From positions 930,001 to 994,000 of the forward strand of contig CP160629.1 of NCBI GenBank assembly GCA_038993745.2: a stretch of DNA of 64,000 bases, given 5' to 3'. The notes under the pieces were generated by a model that saw nothing but the letters and a program-made list of their open reading frames with translations, made no database searches and had not been told where the DNA came from. Positions within the stretch are counted from its first letter, which is position 1. Each line of letters begins with the position of its first letter. Below are positions 45,396 through 56,651 of this stretch, piece after piece. The translations under genes and the position numbers were made by a program. Source of the DNA: Aliivibrio fischeri. GTDB taxonomy: Bacteria > Pseudomonadota > Gammaproteobacteria > Enterobacterales > Vibrionaceae.

Positions 45396-46295
45396 TTAAA
45401 GAGAAACGAAGAACAGCATCAAAAAAGGAACTGAGAGACTCAGTATAAAACCACTGACAATAGCAATAGGAACACAGCGAATCCCGCCACAATTTTGAAT
45501 AACAGGAAGTGTGAAATCCATTGCTGTTGCTCCAGCGTAACCAATAGAGGTGACTGGATAGCGATGAATTAAGGTTGGGATTAGTAGTAGAGCGACCAAC
45601 TCACGGAAAAGTTCATTTAAGAAAGCCGCGCCACCATATACTGGACCTAAAGCATCACCCATTAAGATGCCAGCAAGTGAATACCATCCAAAACCAGAAG
45701 CCATTGCTAAGCCGTGTGGTAATGGGATATCAAGAATAAGAGCACCAATGATGCCACCAACAAAAGAAGTAGACATAATAACTGCGGCAATAATAATACC
45801 GTGCTTATTTAATAGGATCTGGCGAAGTGTAAGGCCACTATTACGTAATTGAATACCAATTAAAAATAATAGAAGTAATAGGATGATCTCACTGGCTTGC
45901 TCAACCCAACTTAAATCGATACCAGAAAGTAAGCCAAATACTAGACCTCCTGCAACCGCTAAGAGCAGCTTTGCTGATTCTAGGATCATTTTAAATAGTG
46001 GAAGTGAGTTTTTATTCCCTTCTGAATTTAGCGGAAAGAGCTTATCCATAATAGGAAGAATAGCTAAGTTACATACACTAATTGCGATAAAGAAAGTAAC
46101 CGTAATCGTTAAGATTTGATTGAGGTTTTGAGCAAGATTATCCAGAGCAGCAAGACTTAAGCCCATAAGTGCTAGGATAACGGTAACTAGGTGACTTGTT
46201 GCAGCATTAATATGTTGAAGCGGCTTCTTCGTATGAAGAGGGATTAAATAGCCTAAAAGCAGTGGTAAAAAAACGAATAACATTCCCGAAAACAT
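45396..46295 (-). CDS. lysO: LysO/YbjE-family lysine exporter
   Basis: 299 residues from MFSGMLFVFLPLLLGYLIP (46295), the same length as E. coli YbjE; a longer in-frame start at 46370 has no counterpart there. It has eight or more helices with the conserved blocks LLLFLIGIQLRNSGLTLRQ, AMASGFGWYSLAGIL and GATAMDFTLPV. LysO exports lysine and toxic analogues. It follows the HDOD gene by about 90 bases on the same strand and may be co-transcribed. No lysine riboswitch is visible. Confidence 0.85.
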   Translation of the reverse strand: MFSGMLFVFLPLLLGYLIPLHTKKPLQHINAATSHLVTVILALMGLSLAALDNLAQNLNQILTITVTFFIAISVCNLAILPIMDKLFPLNSEGNKNSLPLFKMILESAKLLLAVAGGLVFGLLSGIDLSWVEQASEIILLLLLFLIGIQLRNSGLTLRQILLNKHGIIIAAVIMSTSFVGGIIGALILDIPLPHGLAMASGFGWYSLAGILMGDALGPVYGGAAFLNELFRELVALLLIPTLIHRYPVTSIGYAGATAMDFTLPVIQNCGGIRCVPIAIVSGFILSLSVPFLMLFFVSL

Positions 46296-46385
46296 AATAA
46301 TAAACCCAACTTTTGAAGAAGCCTCGAGAATATCAAGGCTTTTCAAATTCGGCAATATAATGTTAATCAATTTGTTGTAATTTAA

Positions 46386-47309
46386 TTACAAACCACTGCT
46401 TCTTAGTGTTTCTCTAATTCGGTCGTTGAATTGAGTATTGGTAAGATTACTTAGTGTATAAAGGGCTTCAGCACCTTCTAGTGTGATTTCTACTTCATGG
46501 TCATCAATATCGTCATCGTTATTTCTGAACATTAACAAATGATTAGCAATACGTGCGATGTTTAAATAACTTATTGGGTAGCTATTTTCTGAAATTTGTT
46601 TATTTGTGGCAATTGAAAGGAAATCTTCATCAAACTGCCAATGATTCAATACATGGTAGCTAATTGGATTACACTCTTTTTCAAAAATATGGAGTGCAAC
46701 ATCGAGATCGAGGTAATTTCCTTCTTCAAGGTAGTTGTAGTATTTATTGACTAAGCAAAATAAACCGATGTCTGCCAAAAGACCACTTAATAGCGCCTTT
46801 TCTGGTTCAAGGTAATCGTGTGAGCTATCAGTACTTTCTTTTAGTATCTCTTCGCATACCATTGTCATAACGGCGGCAAATTCGCGCGACTTAGCCGCAC
46901 TCTTACGAAGTAACGCATTACACTCGCTATTTAAGTCACTTGAATATTTTAATTGTTCGATAGCTTGTGCGGTAACAATATCACGCACACGGAAGATACC
47001 CAGACGAGATACAGCAGTAAGAACATCTGTACAGGTAATATTACGGCGGTTAAATACGACAGAATTAGCCATTCGAATCACAATAGCGGTAAGGCTCGGG
47101 TCTTCTAAAAGCGTATCGGACACATCTTTTATCATTGTACCTTCAAGGGTACACAATTTCTGAATTTTAAGAACGACATCAGGGATCGGTGGAAGCTGAA
47201 TTTTCCCCGATGTGATGTTAGAGGTAACTTGTTGGCTAAACTCAGTCCTCAATGCATTCAGAGCTTTCTCTTTGTCATGAGTTAACCAAAAAAATGATAA
47301 ATGATTCAT
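46386..47309 (-). CDS. HDOD-domain signalling protein
   Basis: A 307-residue protein with an HDOD domain from about residue 35: LPPIPDVVLKIQKLC, DVSDTLLEDPSLTAIVIRMANSVVFNRR and LLSGLLADIGLF. The HD residues of true phosphohydrolases are not conserved, as usual for this family. HDOD proteins act as adaptors in c-di-GMP, motility and stress signalling. No fused output domain is present. It is divergent from tfoY across a 418-base gap. Confidence 0.8.
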   Translation of the reverse strand: MNHLSFFWLTHDKEKALNALRTEFSQQVTSNITSGKIQLPPIPDVVLKIQKLCTLEGTMIKDVSDTLLEDPSLTAIVIRMANSVVFNRRNITCTDVLTAVSRLGIFRVRDIVTAQAIEQLKYSSDLNSECNALLRKSAAKSREFAAVMTMVCEEILKESTDSSHDYLEPEKALLSGLLADIGLFCLVNKYYNYLEEGNYLDLDVALHIFEKECNPISYHVLNHWQFDEDFLSIATNKQISENSYPISYLNIARIANHLLMFRNNDDDIDDHEVEITLEGAEALYTLSNLTNTQFNDRIRETLRSSGL

Positions 47310-47727
47310 TTTAATTCATGTATTTAAATAATGGGTAAATCATACATTATTTTTATACATACGAAATAAAAACTTAAAGATTTGAGCACACACTCAAATT
47401 AAAAAAATATGTAGAAATGTCAAAGTTAATACGGTGAATTAAATAAGTGATAATTTATTGACATGACAAATGAATCTTGTGAGATTCATCAATGTAATGA
47501 GGTGCGATGTTATGTCATTATAATGTGATACGAGCCTGAAGAATTACTTGTTTCGTTACATGAATTAATTAGTAATTATGTGATCGAAATAAAGAAATAT
47601 ACTGTTATTTCAGGTATTAATATAAAAATAATAGAAACATATTCATTGTACGTTTATTATTCAATTGCTTGATGTCAATTTTATGACAGGGACGGGGGAT
47701 GTTAATTTAAAGATCAAGGAGATCGAG
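47310..47727. other. AT-rich intergenic region between HDOD gene and tfoY
   Basis: 418 bases with no convincing gene. It must hold both divergent promoters and the tfoY leader. The conserved core of the c-di-GMP-I (GEMM) riboswitch, known upstream of tfoY in V. cholerae, is not recognisable here. Confidence 0.45.
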
Positions 47728-48312
47728 ATGAGTCATCTAGAAGAGCGCTTTTTTAACTTTGTAAAAAAACTGGGAAGATTTAATAAACGTTCAATGTTTG
47801 GTGGTGTTGGATTGTTTAATGAAGATGCTATGTTCTCACTTGTTACTGACGGACGATTATATGTTCGTGGTGGTGGTGAAGTAGATGCTCGGTTTGAAGA
47901 GTTAGGTTGTGAGCGTTTCAAGCATGTTAAGAAGACGACAATTGCTACTGTAAATTATTTTGATGTTACTGAGTTATTTGAAAAGAAACCGGCTTCTCTT
48001 CTTTCTATTGTTCAAGAAGCTATGGAAAATTCTCGTTTAGAAAGAGAGTTTAAAAAATCAAAAGAAAACCGCCGTTTACGTGACTTACCAAATATGCAAC
48101 TGACATTAGAAAGGATGGTCAAAAAAGCAGGAGTTCCTGATGTTGATTCATTTCTGGAAATTGGTGCTGTTGATGTATTTAAAAAAGTGAATCACACCTA
48201 TGGTGGTGATGTGGATGTTAAGCTACTTTGGAAATTTGCTGGAGCGGAGTCAGGCGTTCATTGGACTTTATTACAAGAGCCTGCAAAGCAAGCATTATTG
48301 CAGCAAGTTTAA
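47728..48312 (+). CDS. tfoY: TfoX/Sxy-family regulator TfoY
   Basis: 194 residues from MSHLEERFFNFVKKLGRF (47728), behind AAGGAG; an in-frame ATG/TTG further upstream is less likely. The N-terminal TfoX domain has RSMFGGVGLFNEDAMFSLV and YVRGGGEVDARFEELGCERF; the C-terminal domain has RLRDLPNMQLTLERMVKKAGV and LLWKFAGAESGVHW. The RGGGEVD and KKTTIATVNYFDVT wording favours TfoY over TfoX. TfoY governs type VI secretion, motility and related traits in vibrios. It shares a terminator with the convergent barrel gene. Confidence 0.85.
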   Translation: MSHLEERFFNFVKKLGRFNKRSMFGGVGLFNEDAMFSLVTDGRLYVRGGGEVDARFEELGCERFKHVKKTTIATVNYFDVTELFEKKPASLLSIVQEAMENSRLEREFKKSKENRRLRDLPNMQLTLERMVKKAGVPDVDSFLEIGAVDVFKKVNHTYGGDVDVKLLWKFAGAESGVHWTLLQEPAKQALLQQV

Positions 48313-48326
48313 ATTGTTTATTTCAT

Positions 48327-48381
48327 AAAAAAACCTCGTTATACCGAAACAAATAAAGTTAAGGGATAACGAGGTTTTTTT
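48327..48381. terminator. Bidirectional terminator after tfoY
   Basis: Arms AAAAAAACCTCGTTAT and ATAACGAGGTTTTTTT with a 23-base loop. It serves both tfoY and the convergent outer-membrane gene. Confidence 0.85.
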
Positions 48382-48403
48382 GTATTTAAATATCTAATTT
48401 AAA

Positions 48404-48952
48404 TTAGTATTTAAAACGAGCTGTTAGCAGAAGCTGATCACCGTAGATACCATTGAAGCGACCTTCAGCACCAATAGAGAATAGCTCTGTTGAGTGGAAG
48501 CGACCGTATACTGAGAATAGAGTATCGTCGTTATCATCGATAGATAGGTAACCTACTTTACCACCAACTTCAAGTTGTGGACCTAACCATTGACGTACGC
48601 CAAGGTTCAGTTCCATACCTGTGTCATTGTGGTATTTATGGTTGTCATCAACAACACGTAATAACATTTCACCTGTGATGTCAGCCCAATTGTTTACTGG
48701 AGCGTGGAAACCAAGACCAGCAGCTAGGTCGTAATCGCCGTCTAGCTCTGAATCAATGTTTGCGATAGCGTGAGCATTTGGGTGAATTGATTTGCTGAAA
48801 CCAGCACCGAATGTTGAAGGGCTAAAGCCAATGCGAGCTTCAACGTAATCGTAGCTGAAGTTGCTCATGATGGCATTGTTTGCGTCATCTGCAGCCATTG
48901 AAGTTGCAGAAATAAACATTAGGCTTGATGCTAAAAGTGTTTTACGGATCAT
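48404..48952 (-). CDS. YfaZ-like outer-membrane beta-barrel protein
   Basis: A 182-residue protein with a signal peptide ending SMAADD and about eight amphipathic strands (YDYVEARIGFSPSTFGAGFS, MELNLGVRQWLGPQLEVGGKVGYL), ending ARFKY with a C-terminal aromatic residue. The pattern resembles YfaZ-family barrels. It could be a target of the sigma-E sRNAs in this window, but no pairing was tested. It is a single gene with about 275 bases upstream. Confidence 0.6.
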   Translation of the reverse strand: MIRKTLLASSLMFISATSMAADDANNAIMSNFSYDYVEARIGFSPSTFGAGFSKSIHPNAHAIANIDSELDGDYDLAAGLGFHAPVNNWADITGEMLLRVVDDNHKYHNDTGMELNLGVRQWLGPQLEVGGKVGYLSIDDNDDTLFSVYGRFHSTELFSIGAEGRFNGIYGDQLLLTARFKY

Positions 48953-49227
48953 GATATTTGAAACCTATCAAATTGAGTGCTGTAAACAAAAAATATGGCC
49001 TAGATACTAACAGAAATCGGTATTTTTGCTAGAAAGCAATATATAAATTTGAAGTAACAACAAATCGTCAAAAAATGAACATGTATATATATTTAATAAA
49101 ATAAAGCAAAAATTAAGCCAAGCATAGTAAGTTTTGTTATATATGACGCAGTTATTTACTAATTAGAGTTGTGTTGGGCTTATTGTGTTAGGTAAACTGA
49201 TCGAAATAGATAACGTTGGATAACAAT

Positions 49228-50529
49228 ATGAACGAGTTAAAAAAATACGCGGCTATAGGTGGTGCAATCGCTCTTGTTGCTTGCTGGCCATTTGCAACAG
49301 GTAAGATTGGTGAGGCTATTTTTAAAGATGGGATTGCTTCTTATGATAATTCAGTCATCGCTATTGAAAATTTGTCTTATGACCGTGGTTATTTAAGTTC
49401 TACTGCGCAAAGTCGAATTCATGTTGTTGATCCTGGTTTAAGTGCTGAGCTAGAACATGCTGGATATCCGACTGACATTATTGTGAATCATGAAATATCT
49501 CATGGTTTATTGTCGATCTCTTCGGTATCAACATTTGAAACTGAAGCCAATAAGTCTGATTTTATTAAAGGACTTAAGTTAACTACTGAGAGTCAATTAA
49601 CAGGCACAACTGATTTACTTCTTTCAAGTCAAGATGCTAACTTTGTGAATGACGATTTGCGTGCACAGGGTGTTGAAAAGTTATTTGTTGCCGCAAGTGA
49701 AGTGTCGGCAACGGTACAAAAAGATGGTCAATTCTCTTTAGTCTATAACCTTCCTAAAACGGAATTACGTTTAGATAATCAGTCAGAATTTATTGTTGAT
49801 AACGTAAAGGGTCAAAGTGTTGGTCATTATGTAGGTGATATCTTCATTGGTGAAGCAAACATCGGTATGGATAAATTGCTGTTAAATGACGTAGAAGGTC
49901 AAAATCACAATGAAGTGAAAGGCTTTAACTATACGAGCATTAACCAAATCAAAGAAGTAAAAGATAAACCAGAAGACAATGTACTTACCTCTAGCAATAA
50001 ACTAACGATAAATGAAGTTGTTACGGATAGTGGTACGTTAGAAAATGGTGTTTTTGATTTAAGTTTTGAAGAGCTAAACTATGATGCATTAATTAAGTTA
50101 GTTCCTCTATTACAAGAGCAAGAAATCACGCCAGAAAAAGTACAACAACTGATGCTGTCTTTTGATTTACTTGCCGCTAAAGGTTTTAAAGTAAATTTAA
50201 ATGAATTCAGTGCTGATGTTCTAGGTAGTAAAGTGAATAGCCAAATTCTACTTACTTTACCAGCAGGGACAGCACGAGCTTCTCAAAATGCGGATAAATT
50301 AGTTCAAACATTACAAGGCAGTTCTGAGCTAGTTATTGCGAAAAAATTGGTAGATGAAACGCCAGAACTTCGTATGCAAATGGATGAATTACTAGTTAAT
50401 GAATTTGCAACGGAAGAGGGCGATAATTATCGGTTATCTGCGAAGATTGCTAATGGTCAAATTGAGTTACCAAATGGTCAAAAAATGCCTCTATTTATGC
50501 TATTAGGCTTTTTAACTTATCTTCGTTAA
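49228..50529 (+). CDS. DUF945 (YdgA-like) family protein
   Basis: 433 residues from ATG 49228; a TTG four codons earlier is the longest start. The N-terminal hydrophobic segment (YAAIGGAIALVACWPFATGKIG) is probably an uncleaved anchor. The rest is a repetitive, beta-rich periplasmic region. This is typical of the DUF945 family (E. coli YdgA/YihF), whose function is unclear. It is a single gene followed by its own terminator. Confidence 0.78.
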   Translation: MNELKKYAAIGGAIALVACWPFATGKIGEAIFKDGIASYDNSVIAIENLSYDRGYLSSTAQSRIHVVDPGLSAELEHAGYPTDIIVNHEISHGLLSISSVSTFETEANKSDFIKGLKLTTESQLTGTTDLLLSSQDANFVNDDLRAQGVEKLFVAASEVSATVQKDGQFSLVYNLPKTELRLDNQSEFIVDNVKGQSVGHYVGDIFIGEANIGMDKLLLNDVEGQNHNEVKGFNYTSINQIKEVKDKPEDNVLTSSNKLTINEVVTDSGTLENGVFDLSFEELNYDALIKLVPLLQEQEITPEKVQQLMLSFDLLAAKGFKVNLNEFSADVLGSKVNSQILLTLPAGTARASQNADKLVQTLQGSSELVIAKKLVDETPELRMQMDELLVNEFATEEGDNYRLSAKIANGQIELPNGQKMPLFMLLGFLTYLR

Positions 50530-50546
50530 TTCATCTATATTTATAC

Positions 50547-50576
50547 AAATAGCTCACTTTGGTGGGCTATTTTTTT
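50547..50576 (+). terminator. Terminator after the DUF945 gene
   Basis: Stem AAATAGCTCAC/GTGGGCTATTT followed by a T-run. Confidence 0.8.
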
Positions 50577-50726
50577 AATTAATATTTTTAATTTGAATCT
50601 GTCATCGTTATAGATTTAGTGAAATAGATCACTTTCTGATTCCTTTATGAGATGAAAGGTGTTATTAATTTCGTAATCATTTTTTGTCAGTTAGTGTTGT
50701 AAACATCAACAGGAGTTTTAAGAAAC

Positions 50727-51809
50727 ATGGAAAAAGTATTTAACTTTTGTGCTGGACCAGCAATGTTACCAGTAGACGTTCTCGCCCAAGCTCAAAAGGA
50801 ATTGGTAAATTGGAACGGCTTAGGCACATCTGTGATGGAAATAAGCCACCGTAGTAAAGAGTTTATTAAAGTCGCTGAAGAATCAGAGCAAGATTTGCGT
50901 GATTTATTAGCCATTCCAAACAACTATAAAGTATTGTTTTGCCAAGGTGGTGCCAGAGCTCAGTTTGCTGCTGTCCCTTTAAATTTATTGGGCGGTAATA
51001 CTAAAGCTGATTATGTTGATGCAGGTTATTGGGCTCAAAGTGCGGTTGAAGAAGCGCAAAAATATTGTACTCCAAATGTCATTAATACCATTATTGATGT
51101 TGATGGTAAAAAAGCGGTTCAACCGGCTTCTGAGTGGGCATTAAGCGATGATGCTGCGTATGTTCATTTTTGTCCAAATGAAACCATCGATGGAATAGAG
51201 ATTAATGATTTACCAGTAACAGACAAACCGATTGTTGCTGATATGTCTTCAACTATCTTGTCTCGTAAAATCGATGTGTCGAAATACGGTGTTATTTATG
51301 CCGGAGCACAAAAGAATATTGGTCCTGCGGGCTTAACGATTGTTATTGTACGTGATGATTTATTGGATTTAGCCTCTCAAGCACTGCCTAGTGTATTAAA
51401 TTATGGTGTTTTGGCTGATAAAGAATCTATGTTCAATACGCCTCCAACGTACGCTTGGTACCTTGCGGGATTAGTTTTCAAATGGTTGAAATCTAATGGT
51501 GGTATTGATGCAATGGAAACACACAACCGTAAGAAAGCAGCGGTTCTGTACGATTACATTGATCAATCTGATTTTTACCGTAACGATGTGCATTCTGATA
51601 ATCGCTCATTAATGAACGTACCATTTCAACTGGCAAACCCAGAGCTTGATACGAAGTTTCTTGAATTAGCAGATGAAGCGGGTTTAAAAGCATTGAAAGG
51701 ACACCGAGTTGTCGGTGGTATGCGTGCATCAATTTATAATGCAATGCCATTAGAAGGTGTTGAAGCGCTTGTGCAATTTATGAAAGAGTTTGAAGAGAAG
51801 TACGTTTAG
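50727..51809 (+). CDS. serC: Phosphoserine aminotransferase
   Basis: A 360-residue class V aminotransferase. N-terminal [11 protein letters not shown] is the SerC hallmark. The PLP Lys is in [12 protein letters not shown], and [17 protein letters not shown] forms the C-terminal substrate site. It makes 3-phosphoserine for serine and acts in pyridoxal phosphate synthesis. Ribosome site ACAGGAG. It has its own terminator and is not followed by aroA. Confidence 0.95.
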   Translation: MEKVFNFCAGPAMLPVDVLAQAQKELVNWNGLGTSVMEISHRSKEFIKVAEESEQDLRDLLAIPNNYKVLFCQGGARAQFAAVPLNLLGGNTKADYVDAGYWAQSAVEEAQKYCTPNVINTIIDVDGKKAVQPASEWALSDDAAYVHFCPNETIDGIEINDLPVTDKPIVADMSSTILSRKIDVSKYGVIYAGAQKNIGPAGLTIVIVRDDLLDLASQALPSVLNYGVLADKESMFNTPPTYAWYLAGLVFKWLKSNGGIDAMETHNRKKAAVLYDYIDQSDFYRNDVHSDNRSLMNVPFQLANPELDTKFLELADEAGLKALKGHRVVGGMRASIYNAMPLEGVEALVQFMKEFEEKYV

Positions 51810-51832
51810 GTATTGCTCTTATTAACTGATAC

Positions 51833-51870
51833 AAAAAAGCCGATATGATGATGGTCATATCGGCTTTTTT
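51833..51870. terminator. Bidirectional terminator between serC and cydC
   Basis: A 16-base stem AAAAAAGCCGATATGA/TCATATCGGCTTTTTT. Confidence 0.88.
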
Positions 51871-51899
51871 TATATCCTTAGGTTATCTATCTAAGGTAA

Positions 51900-53620
51900 T
51901 TAAAAGCGTTGCCATAATTGGTGGTAAGCACCTTTAAGAGATAGGAGGCTATCATGCGTACCTTGCTCAACGATTTCACCGTGATCCATTAAACAAATAT
52001 GATCCATCTGTTCTAGGTTCACAAGACGGTGTGTAATAAACACAACGGTTTTATGTTCAATGTGTTTATTAAGTACCGACATGATTTGTTGTTCGGTTTT
52101 TTGATCTAAACCTTCTGTTGGTTCATCCAATAATACAATAGGTGCATCATGTAATAACGCTCGTGCAATCCCAATTCGACGACGTTCACCACCAGAGAGT
52201 TGTCGACCACCATCGCCTAACCAAGCATTCAGACCTTCGTCGGTTGTTAAATCTTCCAAACCAACTTGATTTAACGTTTCCGTCAGTTTTTCATCGCTTG
52301 CTGTATCATCGGCAAGCAGTAAGTTATCTCGCAGAGAGCCATTTAAAATATCCACTCGTTGGCTTACCACTGACATTGCACTACGAAGATTTGTTTCTTT
52401 CCATTTAGGTAACTTCACACCATCAATAGCAATGTAGCCTGATTTAGGATCCCACTGACGAGTTAGCAACTGTAGTAAGGTTGATTTACCAGAGCCAGTT
52501 TGACCTACAATGGCCATTTTTTGTCCTGCAAGTAGATCAAGTGAGATGGCATTAATTGCATTGGTATCGGCATCCATGTATTGGTAATCAACATTTGAGA
52601 TGGTTAAATTACCTTTGATGGCTTGATCTACGCCGTTTTCATCAAAAACAGTATCTGGTGCTGCTGTGATGATTTCATTCAAGCGACGAGCCGAGCTTAG
52701 TGTTTGCCCTAGATATTGAAAGGCGCCGGCTATTGGCATAAGTAGTTCAAAACTTGCCATTGTCGCAAATGCAACCATCGCAACCATAGGGTCAGGTGTC
52801 ATTCCTGCAATACCGTCGCCTGCAATCCACAACATTAATAGCAGCGTCCAGCCGTTAGCTAGTAGTAATAGACCATTTGCTAATCCTGTTAATGCTGCCA
52901 TACGGTGCTGGTTAGCTAATAGTGCCGTTTGTGCATCAAGAATACGTTGACGGTATTGAGCTTCCGCACCAAAAATGCGTAATTCAGCATTACCTTGTAG
53001 CCAATCTAAGGTTTTGATCCTCAGTATTGCTTTATTTTGAGTTAACTCTGAGCCATTGTGCTTACCTAACTTGTAGAATAGCGTTGGCCAGATTAGCAAT
53101 AGAGAAAGTAAAATAGCTCCAAGAGTTAGACCGATAGTGATATCAAACCATGCAAGAAATGCAGTCAGTCCAATAATACCTAAAGTACCGACAATAATAG
53201 GGCTAACTAAACGCAAATATACATGGTCCATTGCATCAACATCAGCAACAAGACGGTTTAATAAATCCGCATCACGTAGCTTTGAGAAACGACCTGGGAT
53301 AAGCGGTATTAGTTTCTTAAAGAAGAAAATACGTAATTCAGTTAGCAGTTTGAATGTGGCGTTATGACTAACAACACGTTCACCCCATCGTCCAGCAGTA
53401 CGGCCAATAGAGAAACACGAACGGCACCGGCTGGAAGCATGTAGTTGAATGTTTCTCTTGCAATGGTTAAACCTGCAATAGCTGAAGCTGAGATAAACCA
53501 GCCAGAAATTGTTAGCAAACCAATAGAAGCAAACAAAGTAGCAAAGCTGAGTAGCATACCAAGCGTTAAGCCGAACCAATGTTTTTTATAGAGTTTGATA
53601 TAAGGAAGTAAATCACGCAT
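51900..53620 (-). CDS. cydC: CydC subunit of the CydDC thiol exporter (frameshifted)
   Basis: The N-terminus lies at 53620-53412 (MRDLLPYIKLYKKHW ... NYMLPAGAVRV), and the rest is one frame away down to 51900 (FSIGRTAGRWGERVVSHNATFKLL onwards). Adding one T at 53413-53415 gives a normal protein of about 573 residues. It is an ABC exporter half with six helices, then Walker A VGQTGSGKSTL, signature LSGGERRRIG and Walker B VLLDEPTEGLD. CydDC exports glutathione and cysteine and is needed for cytochrome bd assembly. It overlaps the cydD stop by 8 bases. Confidence 0.87.
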
Positions 53621-55385
53621 CGAGATCACCTTGCACTGGTTGTTTTGCCGCTAGCATATTCGCAAATAGGCCAGAATCTTTTATCTCATCAAATGAGCCA
53701 GATTGAACTATTTTCCCTTTATCTAATACAAGGATAGAGTCCATTGCATGAAGTTGATCTAAGCGGTGAGTGATCATTAATGTAGTTAAGCCTTGAGTCG
53801 CTTGATTTAAGCTCTTCATGACTAAACGTTCACTTTTTGCATCAAGACTTGCTGTTGGTTCATCTAAGATCCATAAACGCCCTTGTTGCAATAATGCTCT
53901 TGCTAATGCCAGTCGCTGTGCTTGTCCTACAGATAAACCACCTGAACGATCAGAAATCGCATGTTGATAACCAAGATCAGCAATAAACTCGTTAGCGAAT
54001 GCATGCTCACATGCCGTATCTAGTTGTTCTTGAGTAATCTCTTGTTTACCTAGAGTGATGTTTTCTTGAATAGTACCGTGAACCAATGTTGGGTTTTGAC
54101 CGACCCAGTTGATTTCTTTATACCATTCAGTTTTATCTAATTCTGATAATTCAATGCCATTAATTTTGATACTTCCTTGATATGGAAGGAAGCCAAGAAT
54201 GGCATTAATCAAACTTGTTTTACCAGCACCACTAGGACCAATAAGTGCAGTTTGAGAGCCTTCTTCTAGATGGAAACTAATAGGACCTAAGAGGTTTTTT
54301 CCATCGTGAGTCGTTACGATTAACTCTTCAACTTGAATATCGAGGGTTGAAGATTCAGAGACTTTTTTATCACCTTGAGCTTGCTGTTCTGTTTTGGTGT
54401 CTAGAAATTCAACCAGCGATTCTGCAGCACCGATCGCTTGTGCTTTGGCGTGATAGAAGGTACCTAAATCACGGAGTGGCTGATAGAACTCTGGAGCAAG
54501 AATAAGAATAAATAGGCCTGTAAACAGAGTAACAGTTGTTCCGTAATGACCGAAATCTAGCTCACCAATAAAAGTAAAACCGAAGTAAACCGCAACAATA
54601 GCAATTGAAATTGAAGTGAAAAACTCTAGAACAGCTGACGATAAGAATGCCAGTCTTAGTACTTCCATCGTACGTTTACGGAAAATTTCCGAAGCACCAT
54701 GTAAGTGTTCAGTTTCTTGTGCTGTTTTATTGAATAAGCGTATGGTTGTCATTGATTGCAGACGATCATAAAAATGACCAGATAAACGTTGCAATGCTTT
54801 AAAATTTCGTCGGTTAGCATCTGCAGCTCCCATACCAACCAGTGCCATAAATAATGGAACTAACGGAGCGGTAAGCAAAAAGATTAACCCGGCAGCCCAG
54901 TTTTGAGGGAACACCACGATTAATATAACAAACGGAATTAAAACCGATAGAGACATTTGTGGAAGGTAGCGAGAGAAGAAGTCTTGCATGTCTTCAACTT
55001 GTTCAAGTAATAAGGTTGCCCATGTACCAGCAGGTTTCCCTTTGATATAAGCTGGACCTAATTCTTGAAGTTTATTCAAAATCAATTGTCGAATGTGTAC
55101 TCGAATGTGTTCACCACACCGGTAACCTGCAATCTCTCGTCCCCAACTACAAAGGGCACGAATAGCAACAAACACTAAGATAGCAACAAAGTGCGAAATC
55201 AGTTCGTATTTATCGACTTGTTCTACGATTAATTGGTGCAGAATATCGGCAAGTAATGCCGCTTGAGCAATAAGAAAAAGACTGGAAAGAAAGCCGAGCC
55301 CGATAGAGAGGGTGAGCCATTTTTTTGCAAGCTTGCTTTGACCCTTGAGCCATTTACCTAACTCGCGTTGTTGTATTTTATCCAT
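53613..55385 (-). CDS. cydD: CydD subunit of the CydDC thiol exporter
   Basis: A 590-residue ABC exporter half. The transmembrane domain has a helix such as LSIGLGFLSSLFLIAQAALLADIL at the N-terminus. The ATPase has Walker A GPSGAGKTSL, signature SVGQAQRLALARAL and Walker B LWILDEPTASLD. It works as a heterodimer with CydC in the inner membrane. The cydD-cydC order with trxB upstream is conserved in gamma-proteobacteria. Confidence 0.93.
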   Translation of the reverse strand: MDKIQQRELGKWLKGQSKLAKKWLTLSIGLGFLSSLFLIAQAALLADILHQLIVEQVDKYELISHFVAILVFVAIRALCSWGREIAGYRCGEHIRVHIRQLILNKLQELGPAYIKGKPAGTWATLLLEQVEDMQDFFSRYLPQMSLSVLIPFVILIVVFPQNWAAGLIFLLTAPLVPLFMALVGMGAADANRRNFKALQRLSGHFYDRLQSMTTIRLFNKTAQETEHLHGASEIFRKRTMEVLRLAFLSSAVLEFFTSISIAIVAVYFGFTFIGELDFGHYGTTVTLFTGLFILILAPEFYQPLRDLGTFYHAKAQAIGAAESLVEFLDTKTEQQAQGDKKVSESSTLDIQVEELIVTTHDGKNLLGPISFHLEEGSQTALIGPSGAGKTSLINAILGFLPYQGSIKINGIELSELDKTEWYKEINWVGQNPTLVHGTIQENITLGKQEITQEQLDTACEHAFANEFIADLGYQHAISDRSGGLSVGQAQRLALARALLQQGRLWILDEPTASLDAKSERLVMKSLNQATQGLTTLMITHRLDQLHAMDSILVLDKGKIVQSGSFDEIKDSGLFANMLAAKQPVQGDLDA

Positions 55386-55494
55386 AATATTGAAAGCTTA
55401 CGTTTTGTATTATTTTGCACGCACTACTTTTTCTATTTTAATAATTTGAATATCAGAAAAAATAGGCACATCAACAAAATAAGATGAGCAAAAG

Positions 55495-55520
55495 AAACCC
55501 GAAGCATTAACTTCGGGTTT
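55495..55520 (-). terminator. trxB terminator
   Basis: Stem AAACCCGAAG/CTTCGGGTTT, 19 bases after the trxB stop on the minus strand. Confidence 0.75.
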
Positions 55521-55538
55521 AACGTTAACATAGATAGT

Positions 55539-56516
<978 letters not shown>

Positions 56517-56601
56517 CTAAAACAAAAAATAGAGAAAGAGGAAGGTAACATCGAGTTATCAACCAATATCCTGATTGTAGGGAATTTATTCGATGAAAGA
56601 A

Positions 56602-56623
56602 AGGGCACCGTAATAGGTGCCCT
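56602..56623 (-). terminator. ald terminator
   Basis: Stem AGGGCACC/GGTGCCCT followed by a U-rich tract on the minus strand. Confidence 0.75.
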
Positions 56624-56651
56624 CAAATGATTTGGTTATAGGATATGCTTT

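Noticed and set aside
46296..46385. Lysine riboswitch upstream of lysO
   Set aside because: The gap is only about 90 bases and has just a small hairpin, too short for a lysine riboswitch.
47480..47727. c-di-GMP riboswitch upstream of tfoY
   Set aside because: Looked for because V. cholerae has one, but the conserved GEMM core and receptor motifs were not found by eye.
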